A DNA stretch of 64,000 nt from the NCBI GenBank assembly GCA_027924585.1, contig BSBM01000372.1, positions 33,350,001 through 33,414,000 on the forward strand, given 5' to 3'. The number at the start of each line of letters is the position of its first letter. Within the stretch, counting starts at the first letter, position 1. This DNA comes from Larix kaempferi. Lineage: Eukaryota; Streptophyta; Pinopsida; Pinales; Pinaceae. Under the pieces are notes generated by a model, which saw only the letters and a program-made list of their open reading frames with translations, was not told the origin of the DNA and did no database searches. Positions 47,385-58,772 of the stretch are shown one piece after another. Position numbers and translations under genes: made by a program.

Positions 47385-48688
47385 TGTTACCATGCAAACT
47401 AGCAAATGTAGTTAAAGCCCCAAAGATCGCTACTAGCTCATGGTAACTTGAGAGATGTTACCCACTATCACCACGATAACCACCTCTATGAACTTCCGGT
47501 TGGCTCTTCTCCAACTCGAGGGGGCATCCCTGGGATAGGATTGCTAAGCTATGGCAACGAGAGCACAAGGTGATTTGGAAGAGAAAGCCTTAGCAAAATG
47601 GGGTTGTAGCTTTTAGGTTTTTTAAAATAGGTGATGTAGAGACTTGGAGATCAGTGCCAATATCCAACTAGGGCAATGGATACAAGGTGAATAAAAAATG
47701 GCAAGTGAGGCCAAGAAGAATAGCCTTCAAGAGTTGGTCTACTTCCTTCAAAGGTTAGGGATCAAGACTATGGAAATTAGTCACTTACCCAATGGGGAAA
47801 CAATGGACTTCAAGGTCTACAAGAGGGAGTTCCGATGGAGGAAAATCCCTAGCCACCCAAGATAAACTATGGAGAAGGCAAATATCTTTAAACCCTTATC
47901 AAGGAGCCAAATGCATAATCAAGACAAGGCCAAAACACTTACCCAAACCAACAAAGGAGAATGTGCGAGCCAAGAGCCCAAAATGCCCTCCTTCCGAGAA
48001 TTATCAACAACTATTCTTTGGATCAATCTTTGAGAGGTTTGTAGAAGACTAATTCCACTATTAATCCTTAAGCACAAACTTACAACCAAGAAGAAGAAGC
48101 TTCAAGAATTGACAACACTTTCACCACATAGAAAGAACCCTCAACACCATAAGTGCCCAAAAAAAAGATAAATCAATGAAGCTCCAAAAGAGAGAGAGCT
48201 CTCAAAGTCCAACCATGAAATGAAATGAGGAATTAGCTCTCAATTTATAGGAGAGGCTAAAGCTTCCTTTACAATAAAATATTCATTGTTTCCTTAGATT
48301 TAGCATAGGGTGGGGTAAAATAATACAAAATCCCCACTTCAAGCAATTAACTTCTAAATAATATAATAATAAAAGGTGGTCAAGGCCACTTGTACAATGA
48401 TGAGATACATGGGACCCCTAACAAGGGGGAATGTCGCCAACAAGCAAGGAACAAGGGATTGGTGATGATGCCACATGGCCTCCAAAGGCACCTTCAAAGA
48501 ATATACTCCGAGAAATGTCCACAAGACCACCTCAAATCCCTCTCCAAAGGATTTCTCCATCAACAATGTCCACTTGCCAACTTCCAAAGCCTTGACTAAC
48601 TCTATCGACCCCTTAAAGCTTTAACCAAAGTATATTTCATGGGGGTCCACAAAGTTGGCTCAAAAGGCGGACAAGTCCTTGGTATCCA
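47385..48688 (-). repeat. LTR of element E (copy 1, probable 3' LTR)
   Basis: A diverged copy of 58105-58772 plus 59732-60211: ATGTAGTTAAAGCCCCAAAG, GATCGCTACTAGCTCA, CTTCAAAGAATAT and many others in order. The left edge on the plus strand is TGTTACCATGC. The right edge is an estimate at TATCCA, where the minus strand would start TGGATACC after AAGGAGGATCG, a possible purine tract. The gag frame and the primer site next to the other copy place E on the minus strand, making this the 3' LTR if both belong to one element. Confidence 0.68.
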
Positions 48689-48934
48689 ACGATCCTCCTT
48701 AAGACTTTGAATAAAAAGTAATAAAGGGTGGGCGCTAGCCATAAGATGAGTTTCCTTAACGAAATTGGTCCACCTCCAAGCATATGATTGTTGAATATTA
48801 AGCTTTTCAGATCTGGGTAATTAGTTCCTTATGTTTTTTGCATTTTTCAACATTTAAACCAAATACATCATATACTAATTACACATTGAAACATCAACCA
48901 CATATATATGCATGTAGAGGAAACATAGAACCAT

Positions 48935-49506
48935 TACTTAACAATTCATAACATGAGATAACAGTATAAGTAAATAGTAGATGCACAACCATAGCACACA
49001 TGGAACACAAGACATTTTACCTTGAGAAACCCTTTTGCACAAGGGAAGAAAACCCAACAACCTTTCACTATGAGAATAGTTCAATATGTACAAGTTAACC
49101 ATAAACAAACTCTTCAACACAAGGGTATACAAGATACTTATCTCTTCACAAGAAATATTGGCCTCCTCATAACCCCAGACAGAATTTTGGCCTCCTTAAG
49201 AAATAGAGTAGATCTGCACTTTCGTTGCTTGAGAGAGTAGTGATGATGATGATAAAGACGAGCTCTTGGTCTTTATTTATACTTGACATGTCATAATATC
49301 AGGGCTGACTTGTCAACTTCATAATGGGGCCGAAATGACAAAGTCAATAATAAAATACAATTTATTTTCTTATTATTCTCTAGGCCGACTTGACAAGGTC
49401 ATATATGAAATTACATCATATTTATTCTTAGAGCTTTTACTCTTTCTTTTGGGGCCCACATAACAATCTCAAAGAATATCTTCCGATGCTACTATAAACA
49501 TCAACA
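48935..49506 (-). repeat. Ty1/copia-type LTR, minus strand
   Basis: On the minus strand it begins TGTTGATGTTTATAG and contains TATAAATA (plus 49274-49281). It ends with the typical copia R/U5 phrase GTTGGGTTTTCTTCCC...GGGTTTCTCAAGGTAAAATG. Compare the LTR at 60212-60814, which has the same arrangement. The downstream edge is uncertain (near 48935). No matching coding region follows, so it is a solo or truncated LTR. Confidence 0.65.
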
Positions 49507-50950
49507 ATGATGGCTCCAAAAAGGAAGAAAGCCCCATGAATTCATGGCATTAGAAAAAATAAAAGGCCACTTCACTACCAGGTAACATAAGCTTGCACCT
49601 ACCACAACCAAGATTTGATAACACGCGGAGCCATGATGTTTGAGCCCACTGAAAATTATGACCATAAGCTCCCATTGTCACCCGCAGATACAAGCACATC
49701 GATAGACATGTCATTGTCATTTTTGCCTCTGTCCACGCTTGCAAGAGTTTTCTCTCAATCATCGCGATTTCTATTGCTAAGCATGTGTCTATAATTATTA
49801 TCTTCTTTTGATGCTGAGGAGTGCTTGTTGTTTCGCCATCTCTCTCGAATTTGGGAAGCAATTGAATTATTCAGTATCAAAATACGAGATCTTCGGATAT
49901 CTGTCTTCATATAGAAATTATTTTTTATTAGGAAGTACTTTCTCTTCGAAGAAAACCCTCAAGGCATTTGTATAAGCCCTCGTCAATGAAGGATGTAATA
50001 CAGGTTTGCTCAGGGACACCATTTTAGCGCTCAACCCCTTGTATACACAAAAATATCCAACAATACTTCCTCTCTGCTCATCACAAATCTAGCAGTGTAT
50101 AACTTTAATACTGAGGTGACTAGTGGGCCAATGCCAACCGCTATCCTTTTCACTCTCTTTGAATGGCAACGAAAGACTATTGCAATTGTACAGAAGACAA
50201 GGACCTTGTAATCAAACTCCTATGAGATATGCTCCTATTTTTCTTGCACAAAATCGCCAATTTTAAATCCATCAAGATTTTCTTCGTGAAATTGCAATAT
50301 GCAAATGATTTGGCACAGATTCCTAGGTATAGATTTCTAGGTGAGCTCAACCAATGTAACAAATGCCGGCACTTAACTTATGTCCAGACTGTTGTTCCGA
50401 TCACATTTTTCAACTACTGGAATTAGATTACTATTGCAGGGTTGTTCATCATCTTCAAGTTGTAGGTGACTATTGCAGGGTTGTTCATCATCTTCAAGTC
50501 CTCAACAAAACCAAGGCTATTGTATGATGACATGTCATGCCATTTCAACTTCAAAACAACCCAAAACTTAAATGAAATTCTCTGCTATCTTCTCATTATG
50601 ATAGAGTTACCCCATGAAGAGTGTGATCAAAATCACCCACTTACACCCATACAAAATGGGGGGTAACATCTGGCTCCAACTATGGGACATGTGCTTGATC
50701 TTGCAAAGGAGAGCATAGTAGAACCCCATAATCTCAACAAGGCACTTGTTAGCTTAACCACCAAAAATGGAAACTTCACAACATCACATAATTCTTTCAC
50801 GACACAAGCTCATCAAGTGCTCATTGATGAGCTTATTCATCCTACCTACATACTAAAATCATGATAAAATCAACCAATTAAGTGAAATCATATAACTAGT
50901 GAAACCACCTTAGCATAACATCCATGCTACGGCTTCTTCCCTCATCTCTA
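49507..50950. other. Spacer of unknown origin with a 39-bp duplication
   Basis: The minus strand has broken but wordy frames (for example 49550-49861, 103 codons, and 50177-50362) that I cannot assign. They may be remnants of element E or of a host gene. At 50430-50499 a 31-bp string (ACTATTGCAGGGTTGTTCAT and on) occurs twice with 39-bp period. Confidence 0.4.
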
Positions 50951-50960
50951 GAAACAATCC

Positions 50961-50984
50961 AAGATAAGATAAGATAATTTTATT
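50961..50984 (-). terminator. LINE 3' end: poly(A) signal and simple-repeat tail
   Basis: The minus strand reads AATAAA followed directly by ATTATCTTATCTTATCTT, a signal plus short tandem tail of the kind left at LINE 3' ends. Confidence 0.6.
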
Positions 50985-51129
50985 AATGTCCGACTAACGA
51001 CCACAAAAGTAGGTCAAAGGGACTGTTGAGTACAATGATGTCAATACAATGCAGGATACCAAAAGGTTTCTTATAAAAGGTGAGATGCAGAAAGTAAAGT
51101 GCAATAAGATAGAGTAGTAGAAAGTGAGA

Positions 51130-54100
51130 TCTCCCCCGAGGCATGAAGAACCCTCGGCCCCAAGCTCAGAGACCTGCGTTAATGATGGGGTGTATAGTAG
51201 CAGAAGAAGATCTAAGGAAAAGAGGAACCAGAAGCAAGGAAGTAGATCTGGCGTGGAATGGATCCATCTCTCCTACCATCCGAGGCCGAATGAACAAAGC
51301 TAAGTATAGTCAGTTGTCTCAAGGGGGACTTGGTGGGGTGCCTAAATCGTCCGCTACAATGCTGACTGGTAGAGGTAGTGCACCGACAAGGGTCGCATGA
51401 GTCCACATTGAGTCCACATTGATTTGGAGTCTAGGGTTACGTCGATGTCATTCTGTCTCTTAGTGCCCCTTCCTGAGGGTAGCATCGGGAAGAAGGAGGT
51501 GATCCACCGAATATGGTCTCATCTCGTAGGGGGCTGAAGAGTAGGGGCTTGGAGCTTAAGGGCCTCCCGTATGTATAAGGCTAAACACCATTGATCCGGA
51601 TACCTAAAGAAGCCCGTGAGGGTCTGAGTCCCCCCTGAATAAGCAATGAAACCGCCCCCTGATCTCTTAGTAAATGGGGCACCGGAAGATGAAGTGCTCC
51701 TCAATTTCGACCTCTTGTAGTTGGCATAGATAACAGATCCTATCTGGTCGATCGATCTGGTGATCTATCGCTGCCCAAAGTCTATGAGAGCCCACTCTGA
51801 ACTAACCTAGAGAAATGCAAAGAGCATGTACCAAGTGTTAGAATGTATATTGTGGTCGAATGATGAACCCACCCTTAAGCTCCAAGAAATTATCAACATA
51901 AAAGGCCATCTTTGGGCGTAACCCACCAGGGGGGTTAACCCAAGTGATCTAAACAAAATACCTATAAATATCATCTCTGATGATCTTGTTCAACACCTGT
52001 CTGGTCAGTAGGAGATGGCTGAGTGCATCCAAGGAATACCAAAATGGAGGGAGGGGATCAATCTGAATGCCCATTGACCCTATAAACTAACCTTGAGCCC
52101 GACCCAATGGGCTAGAGAGGGAAATGGTCTCGAAAGAGAAGTAAGCCAAGTACGGGTACCAGTCTCGCCCCTTCACTGAGTCGGCTATGCCCTGGATGCA
52201 ATGTAGAAAAGAGACCATTCCGAACACTATCTCAAGTCAGAAGGTCCTAACCCCAAACTCTGCTAGGATGATGTGATGGGGAACTATCTGCTCTCATCTA
52301 ATGATGCGTCGAAGGAGAAGGGGTTGGACTCTCTCAACTGAGGCCCAATCAGACTCCAGTAAGGAAGGCCCCTAGATCTCTGAGCCATAGAGAATAGTGG
52401 GTCGGATAAGGGAGTCCATGAGAGACATCTTGGATGAGATGTCCTAAAAATGGTGGCAAAAACACTATCTCTCGAGAAGGGATATAGACCCATAACCCTT
52501 GGCGGAGGGTCAATTGCAAACTAAAACGGGGTCCTGAAAACTGTACTCTCAAGTAGGTGTAGGCACTAGTGATCTCGATCTCCTCCCATATGAAGAAGAA
52601 ATGAAGGTCTACGAACTTCTTCGACCCGTTGATGATCATAACCTTGGTTTACCCAGGTTGACCGTCAACTATCGAAGGTCACAGAAAAGATCTAACGCAT
52701 CCAATTGTCTCTGTAAACCCGTTGGAGACGAGGCTAGGAGGACCATATCATTGGCGAAAAGCAAGATGGATATCAAAATCTGGTGGAGGAGACAGCCGTC
52801 ACTATCCTAGATATGCTCGTGGAGAAAGGCCTCTAGCTCATCAATATAAATCCCAAACAATGTGCGAGACAGGGGCAGCCCTGTTTAACTCCGATGGTAC
52901 TCTTGATGAAATCTAACATCCCATGAACTGTGCGGAGGTGACCAAGAACCGACTCATAGAGGAACATGATGGCAGTGAATAAGGTATGGGAGATGCCAAT
53001 GTCTTTGAAACTTTGGAAAACAAGGCTTCTCTCGGGACGGAGTCGAAAGCCTTCTGAAAAATATCCAAAGTAGTAGTAGACTTTTGAAGACCGATGTCGT
53101 GCCTCCTCAATGATGGGTCGAAGAGTAAAGATGTGATCAATGGTCTGATGAGCGGGTTAGAATCCTTCCTATCCCTTACTTTGAGGTGTCTATGCTCAAG
53201 CTCACTAGAGAGCTTCCTATAGATAGTTCATAGCATAGAGCTTCGAGAATGTATGGCCCACCATGATCGTCCTATAATTGTTGGGATCCGAACTAGGGTC
53301 CGATGTGTATCGGGTGAATGATGTGATGCAACCAAGCCGAAGGTAAACCTGTATGAACCACATGGTTGAAGAGATCAGCCAAGTGAGAAACCAAAGCTCA
53401 AAGACCGTACTTAAAGAACTCTGCCTAAAAACCTTCCTTATCTGCTACTTTGTCGTTGTTCATCACCCAAATGGCCTCTCTGATGTCACTGTCTGAAAAT
53501 AAGAAGCATGAGGAGGGTGGAGAGGTAACTTAAATCTGGGCATGTCCAGGATTATCATAAAGAATAGATATGTGGGAAAACATGGAGCCGACGTCAAGGT
53601 TAGATGGGAGGGGGGAGCAACGGAGGAGGATGGTAAGCCATAAGTTTTTAGGGGAGTAAGTAAGGGAAATGGATAAGTCATATCTCCTCTGAGAGACAAA
53701 GAGGTGTTTCTTGCGACAAAGGAGACAACGATACGAAGCTGAGGCCGGGGTAGGAGGGGTGAGCATGTGTGAATGCATGTCAAAGCTGGCGATGGAGGAC
53801 CTTGCATTCTTCGTCGTACAATCGGTTCATAGGGTAGGATTTATTTTTTGGGGAGGTGGAAGTGGATAAGGTGGAGTGAGGGTAGGATTTGAGGGTTGCA
53901 TCCCAAATGGTGGATGAGAGGTAATCATACTTAGTAGAGGCAGAATCAAGTAAGGAGAACTTGGTCTTGAATGGGAGCATCTGTCGGAGGTGGGTAGAAA
54001 AGGTGTCCGGGTCCCCCTCATCGAAGCGGAAGATAGTGCAGGGTGGGCCCTGGAAGGGGATGTGGGGGGAGGGGGGTGTCAGCTCAGAGAGACAAGAGAA

Positions 54101-55130
54101 GAGCATGGTTTGTGAGGGGGATAGGGGAAATAGAGAAGTGATGAATACAGGGGAGTAAGTTATGGCTAGATAGGGCATAGTCCACAACACTCACACACCT
54201 TCCATGGGGCCAACATGTGAAGAAGCGAGTCTGGGAAACTTGGGATACCGTTCAGAATCAACAACTCTTGAGATTCCCCTAAGTGTAAAAGGTGTCAACC
54301 CTAAGCTGTGAGAGGCCCCCAATGCATCATCAGACATTCAGTGAAGCCCCATTAATTCTGGATCGGTCTCCTGTATGAAGAACATGTCCTTTGACCGATC
54401 GTGGAGAGGAATATGGAGGGATTTGGTGCAGGAGTTGAAATCACCCATGAGAATCACCTCCCCAACCACCATGTACTGGGTGAACCAGCATATAAATCAA
54501 TAAAGGGGTCCTTGTTAAGCCCATTATGAATGACATATGATGAAGGGAGGAAAATAACAGACTGCAATATAGATGTCCCTTGGGAGAGGGGAAACACCAT
54601 GAATCTGAACCCACAAAAACCTAGCAAACTCATCCATGGCCACCAAAGAGACCTTGCTCCAAAGGGATTCTCTAATGAATCAAGCAACTCCACCTGAGCC
54701 TCTGACATCCCCCTGAACTCCTCGTCTCTTGTTTGCATGCTGAAAACTGATGGTATCCTATAATGTCCGAGAGAGGCCAAACAGGGCTCTCATGCATCTC
54801 GATAATGAATAGGATGTCTGATGAGCAAAGAGCATCATACAATAGACCCAATGATGACCAAAAAGACCCATTGTTGTTCCAACAGCTGATGGATATGTAT
54901 GCGCCCTATCATCTCTCCCAATGGTCCTGTCATTTGGAAGCCCCAACTCGAGGTACCCATCCAGGTGGAAAATAGTCTTTGATGACCACTCTAAGGTTCC
55001 TAATGACTGCCCATTTCCCTGCTTGATGTGCAACTATAACCTGCTCCCTGGAGCGCTTGGGCTACGCAACCTATGATCCGGTGAGATCTTCATCGAGGAA
55101 GATCATATTGGGAAGTGAAAATAGCTTTCG
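51130..55130 (-). pseudogene. LINE ORF2: endonuclease, reverse transcriptase, zinc finger
   Basis: Pieces in order on the minus strand: an APE-type endonuclease with LMGDFNSC (plus 54430-54448) and, later, a TNHALL-type end; then FSDSDIREAIWVMNNDK (near 53480); GLPLSRTLFGIYIDELEAFL (near 52860), corresponding to QGCPLSP...; LLFANDMVLLASSP (52740-52770), where the catalytic box usually written YADD reads FAND; PTILYGSEIWGP-like; and CYLCQ...EEHFIFRCP (51650-51750), the C-terminal zinc knuckle of the zf-RVT type. There are many stops and shifts and no intact frame above ~140 codons. ORF2 would nick DNA and prime reverse transcription at the target. Confidence 0.85.
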
Positions 55131-55199
55131 CTTGGCTCTGAGAGCCCGAAGTCGATCAACTGCAGACCTGAATCAAAGAAAGAAAGTTGAATCGGACCC

Positions 55200-55960
55200 A
55201 ATTCATGCTCAATCGAGGGTCACATCCTAAAGATCCAGAGTATCCTTAAGGAACGAGGTTCCAATCACCATGGGATCTGCAGATGGAAGAGGTAGGAGTC
55301 CTCTCACTTTGAGATTCAATACCCATGCCCATCTAATCCGTTCCTCCATGAGTTTAGCTTGAACAAAATCCAGAGTATCCTTAAGGAACGAGATTCCAAT
55401 CACCATGGGGTCTGTGGATGGAAGAGGTAGGAGTCCTCTCACTTTGAGATTAAATTCTTGTGCCCATCTAGTCCATTCCTCCACGAGTTTAGCTTGAACT
55501 ACCTCCTATACTGCTACTAGAGCGGGGGGGAGGGGATTTCTCCCTACCTCTAACGACCTATGCCCATGAATTGATGTGTGTTTATGTTTCATTATTTGAA
55601 GGCACCCTGCTAAGACCTGATCTCCTCATGCTTGTTTTTAAGGCCAATAATTTATGCATGGAGGGAGTCGCTAGGGGGGTGGTGTAGGGCCTCTTGCTCC
55701 TTGTTGTCATGTAACTGCTTCTTTAATGATAGGTTCTCCTCTTCAATTTTTGCGACCCTGTTTGTGAGTTCAGTCCCCAACCTCTGTCTATAATGCCAGG
55801 TTTGATGACTCCAGGCGCTCTAGTCTCATAATTAGATCTTGAATGATCCCATTGTTGTACCCCTCTCTAGAATTTTGTGTATCCTCCTTTAGACCAGTTG
55901 CAAATGAATCTATGCCCATTAGCAGGGGGTGAAGGTCAGATACTTTCTATGGGGGGCATT
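55200..55960 (-). pseudogene. LINE ORF1-like region with coiled coil and duplicated 45-residue unit
   Basis: On the minus strand, broken frames contain a heptad-like segment (LIMRLERLESSNLAL...KIEEENLSLKKQL) then NPLPPALVAV and the unit LNLKVRGLLPLPSADPMVIG twice in tandem. The phrase V-GL-L...DPM...FL.+TL is like the C-terminal part of plant L1 ORF1 proteins. ORF1 is an RNA-binding chaperone. Frameshifts are present upstream of the duplicated unit. Confidence 0.65.
55233..55502 (-). repeat. 135-bp in-frame tandem duplication
   Basis: Two units, 55233-55367 and 55368-55502, begin ATCCAGAGTATCCTTAAGG and carry about 15 differences by eye. The period is exactly 45 codons and the minus-strand frame is open through both (55227-55484). 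Confidence 0.88.
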
Positions 55961-55974
55961 ATAATCGATTGGAG

Positions 55975-56260
55975 CGAGTCGCCCAGAGGCATTGGGTCAC
56001 TCGCAGCACTCCTATACTCAAACTGCCCACGACCATGACTCTCACTCGCGGCAACGAATTCCCCACTCGAGCCACGAAATCCCTACACTCAAGCTACCTG
56101 CGAAATCCCTGCTCGACACAAAATCCATGCACTCAAACTGCAGCCACGAAATCCCTGCTGCTTCGAAATCCCTCTGACCATGGCCCCTGTGGCCACGAAA
56201 TCCTAGTGACCATGATCCATGCCCTCAAAATTCCTACACTCAAACTGTGGCCACGAGAAC
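55975..56260. repeat. Irregular repeats of CCACGAAATCCC and ACACTCAAACTG
   Basis: The phrase CCACGAAATCC occurs four or more times and CACTCAAACTGC or ACTCAAACTGTGG about four times, with irregular spacing. It lies at the 5' side of the LINE in its orientation and may be its 5' untranslated region. Confidence 0.6.
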
Positions 56261-56650
56261 TTAATCAGGTAGTGAAGACGCTTGTCTTTGATTCGCTTTC
56301 AGTACACACAAACTTGTATTATATATGCAAGTTGGCCAAAGTTCAACACCCACAAGAGATGTTTCATTGTAAATTGGCCTACGTTGTATGGGTTGTACAC
56401 AGGGCTCTTGAACAACAAGAAGCCCCCCAAACAAGAAAACGAAATAAAATAAATAAAAATATGTATTGTTGAGTACACGTCATTATCTTTATCGAAATGG
56501 GGTTGGAACAATAAAAGAGATCATGAACCTGGATACCTTCAAGCCCTTGCCAAGGAGAAGGGCTCGCTTCACAAGCCCATTCTATCTAAGATTGGATAGG
56601 GCTCAAGTATAAACTACATTCAAGATGAGCTTGCCCTCGAACTCTGTTTG
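56261..56650. other. Spacer between LINE and element E gag
   Basis: No domain is recognised. Part may be the remaining downstream sequence of element E in its minus-strand orientation. Confidence 0.45.
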
Positions 56651-57780
56651 CTATCCCAAATCATCTTCAAAACCAACAAGAAGCCCTAAAAGATATGGTT
56701 GCAAAAGAGGCATCAAATCTGCCCTAGGAGTGGGCACACTTTGTTGCTCTAACCCTCCAATAAAACCACCTTCTTGCTTTCCAAAACTTGCATTAGTCCC
56801 TGAGAAACATTGCTGAAGATGTTGGTTAAGATCGACCCTAGGAGAGGGTGAACCTGGATGTTCAAGATCTACAATAGAAGCCTCCATATGCAACCCTACA
56901 TCATCATCAATGGTGAGCAAGCATGGTTAAACCAAATCATGAGGGATCTCGTCAAAAATAGGTTCTCCAAGGTCTTCAAAATTTACACTTCCCTCATTAG
57001 AGGAGTCATATATGGGCTCTCCAACAAATTTCCAATAAATTGTACCCATATCATGATCATCATAAGAAAAATGCACATCATCATATCCATGGCAACCATC
57101 TACATTAGCGAAAAGATTTTCAAGCCTATCATCTTTAAAAAAATTGTCTTCAAGAGCAAAAGAGAGAGGAAGGCTCACCAAAACCTCATCACCATGAGGA
57201 GAACAAGCAGAAGCACCAATCATACCTTCATCAACCACGTCTTCAATATACTCTTCAACGAGCAATGGCTCTTCAACAAGAGCTTCTTCATTTTATTCTT
57301 GATATTCATGGATTTCTTTGGCAATATCTTCTTCATGTTCTTCCAAATATGCAATAACAAGTGGCTAGAAATCCTCAAGGATATCCTCTTGGACATGTTC
57401 CTTTTCCTGCGGAGGGGAAATTAGGTCTTCCACAAAATCTTCATCAAGATTAGGATCCCATCTCTTGCAAAATATCTTGAGAAAATTTACAAGTGAAGGT
57501 ATTCCCTTATTAGGAAGCCCCTCATACCAATCTTCTACATTCTTATACCACAAAAGAGACATCGAGAACATCTTCCTTTTAACATCCTCATGTACCACAT
57601 TCAACTTTGAAAGAGCTTCCATGAAAAAGGCAATATGCAACTCAACTGAATCTTCATTTTCACGAAATTTTGGGATGTACTAATTCCAAATATCATCATC
57701 AAAATGATTTGGATATCTCAAGATATCCGAGAAAACTAATGGATTAAACCAATCAAGCAACCATGGCACCTCAAGAAACA
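56651..57780 (-). pseudogene. Element E gag, Athila-like, with acidic tail
   Basis: A single minus-strand frame of about 375 codons is broken by a few stops (near 57690, 57365, 57290 and 56927). The core has FWRISRYPN-like start, ELHIAFFMEALSKLNVVHEDV, RKMFSMSLLWYKNVEDWYEG and LPNKGIPSLVNFLKIFCKRW, the Retrotrans_gag fold. The tail is strongly acidic (VEEYIEDVVDEG, DGCHGYDDVHFSYDDHD). No zinc knuckle or pol follows; the sequence runs into the LINE. It lies ~300 bp after the primer site, as gag should. Confidence 0.72.
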
Positions 57781-57953
57781 CCATGTCACTTTCAAATCTT
57801 CAAACTTGAGGTATCTAATCTGAAAAATGCACGAAACCATACCTCAAACCGATATCAAAATGGTGGAGTCGCCAAGGTGAACTTGAGATGCCTTCAAATG
57901 CTGCTTGCTTCACCCTACAAGCAACAAATCTTCAAAATCTACAAGGACAAGGA

Positions 57954-58105
57954 CAAAATATCAAGAAGCATAGATCTTCAAATTTTTGGTGTCATTTCCG
58001 GGGATAAAGCCCCTTTCCCAAAAATTTGAAGATCTATGCTTCTTGATATTTTGATCTTCAAATTTTTGGGAAAGGGGCTTTATCCCCGGAAATGACACCA
58101 AAAAT
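57954..58105. repeat. Two overlapping perfect inverted repeats around the element E primer site
   Basis: First: 36-bp arms 57954-57989 and 58018-58053, spacer 28 bp. Second: 53-bp arms 57982-58034 and 58053-58105, spacer 18 bp. Both are perfect by my reading. The second includes the primer site (58083-58100, minus) and so creates an inverted second copy at 57987-58004 (plus). Confidence 0.92.
58083..58100 (-). promoter_or_regulatory. Primer binding site of element E (tRNA-Asp-like)
   Basis: The minus strand reads TGGTGTCATTTCCGGGGA four bases after the LTR end. It matches the Asp-type primer site of Athila-like elements, TGGCGCCGTTGCCGGGGA, at 14 of 18 positions; three of the four changes are transitions. 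Confidence 0.68.
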
Positions 58106-58772
58106 GTACTGCGCAAGCTAGCAAGTGTAGTTAAAGGCTAAAGCCCCAAAGATCGCTACTAGCTCACAGTAACTTGAGAGGTGTCACCCACTGTCACCAT
58201 GATAACCACCTCTATCCACTTCCATTGGCTCTTCTCCAACTTGAGGGGGGTCATCCCTAGGATAGGATTGTTAGGCTATGGCAATGAGGGCAGAAGGTGA
58301 TTTGGAAGAGATAGCCTTAGCAAAACGGGGTTGTAGTTTTTAGTTTTTCTAGAAAAGGTGATAGAGAGACCTGGATAACAGTGCCAATATTCAACTAGAG
58401 CAATGGAGGCAAGGTGAATCAAATGGCAAGTGAGGCCAAGAAGAATACCCTTCAAGAGTTGGTCTACTTCTACTTCTTTCAAAGGTTAGGGGTCGGGAGT
58501 CCGGGACTGTGGAAATTAATCATTTACCCAATGAGGATAAACAATGGACTTCAAGGTCTCCAAGAGGGAGCTCTAATGGAGGAAAATCCCTATCCACCCA
58601 AGATCAATTATGGAGAAGGAAAATATCTTTAAACCCTTATCAAGGAGCCAAATGCATAATCAAGACAAGGCCAAAACACTTACCCAAACTAACAAAGGAG
58701 AATGTGCAAGCGCCCAAGACGCCCTCCTTCCAAGAGTTATCAACAACTATTCTTTGGATCAATCTTTGAGAG

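Larger units (their letters stand above)
50960..56250 (-). mobile_element. Dead L1-like LINE, minus strand
   Basis: The order on the minus strand is ORF1-like (about 55960-55200), ORF2 endonuclease (about 54900-53900), RT (53500-52300), C-terminal zinc finger (51750-51650), and a 3' end near 50960 with AATAAA (plus 50979-50984) followed by a short (TTATC)n tail at 50961-50977. This is the layout of plant L1-type non-LTR elements. The 5' boundary is approximate, taken where repeat-rich sequence starts. No clear target duplication was found. It lies between the broken gag and the first LTR of element E, so it probably inserted into E. Confidence 0.82.

Noticed and set aside
56858-57424. 188-codon plus-strand frame
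   Set aside because: It is the reverse shadow of the element E gag, whose gag motifs lie on the minus strand.
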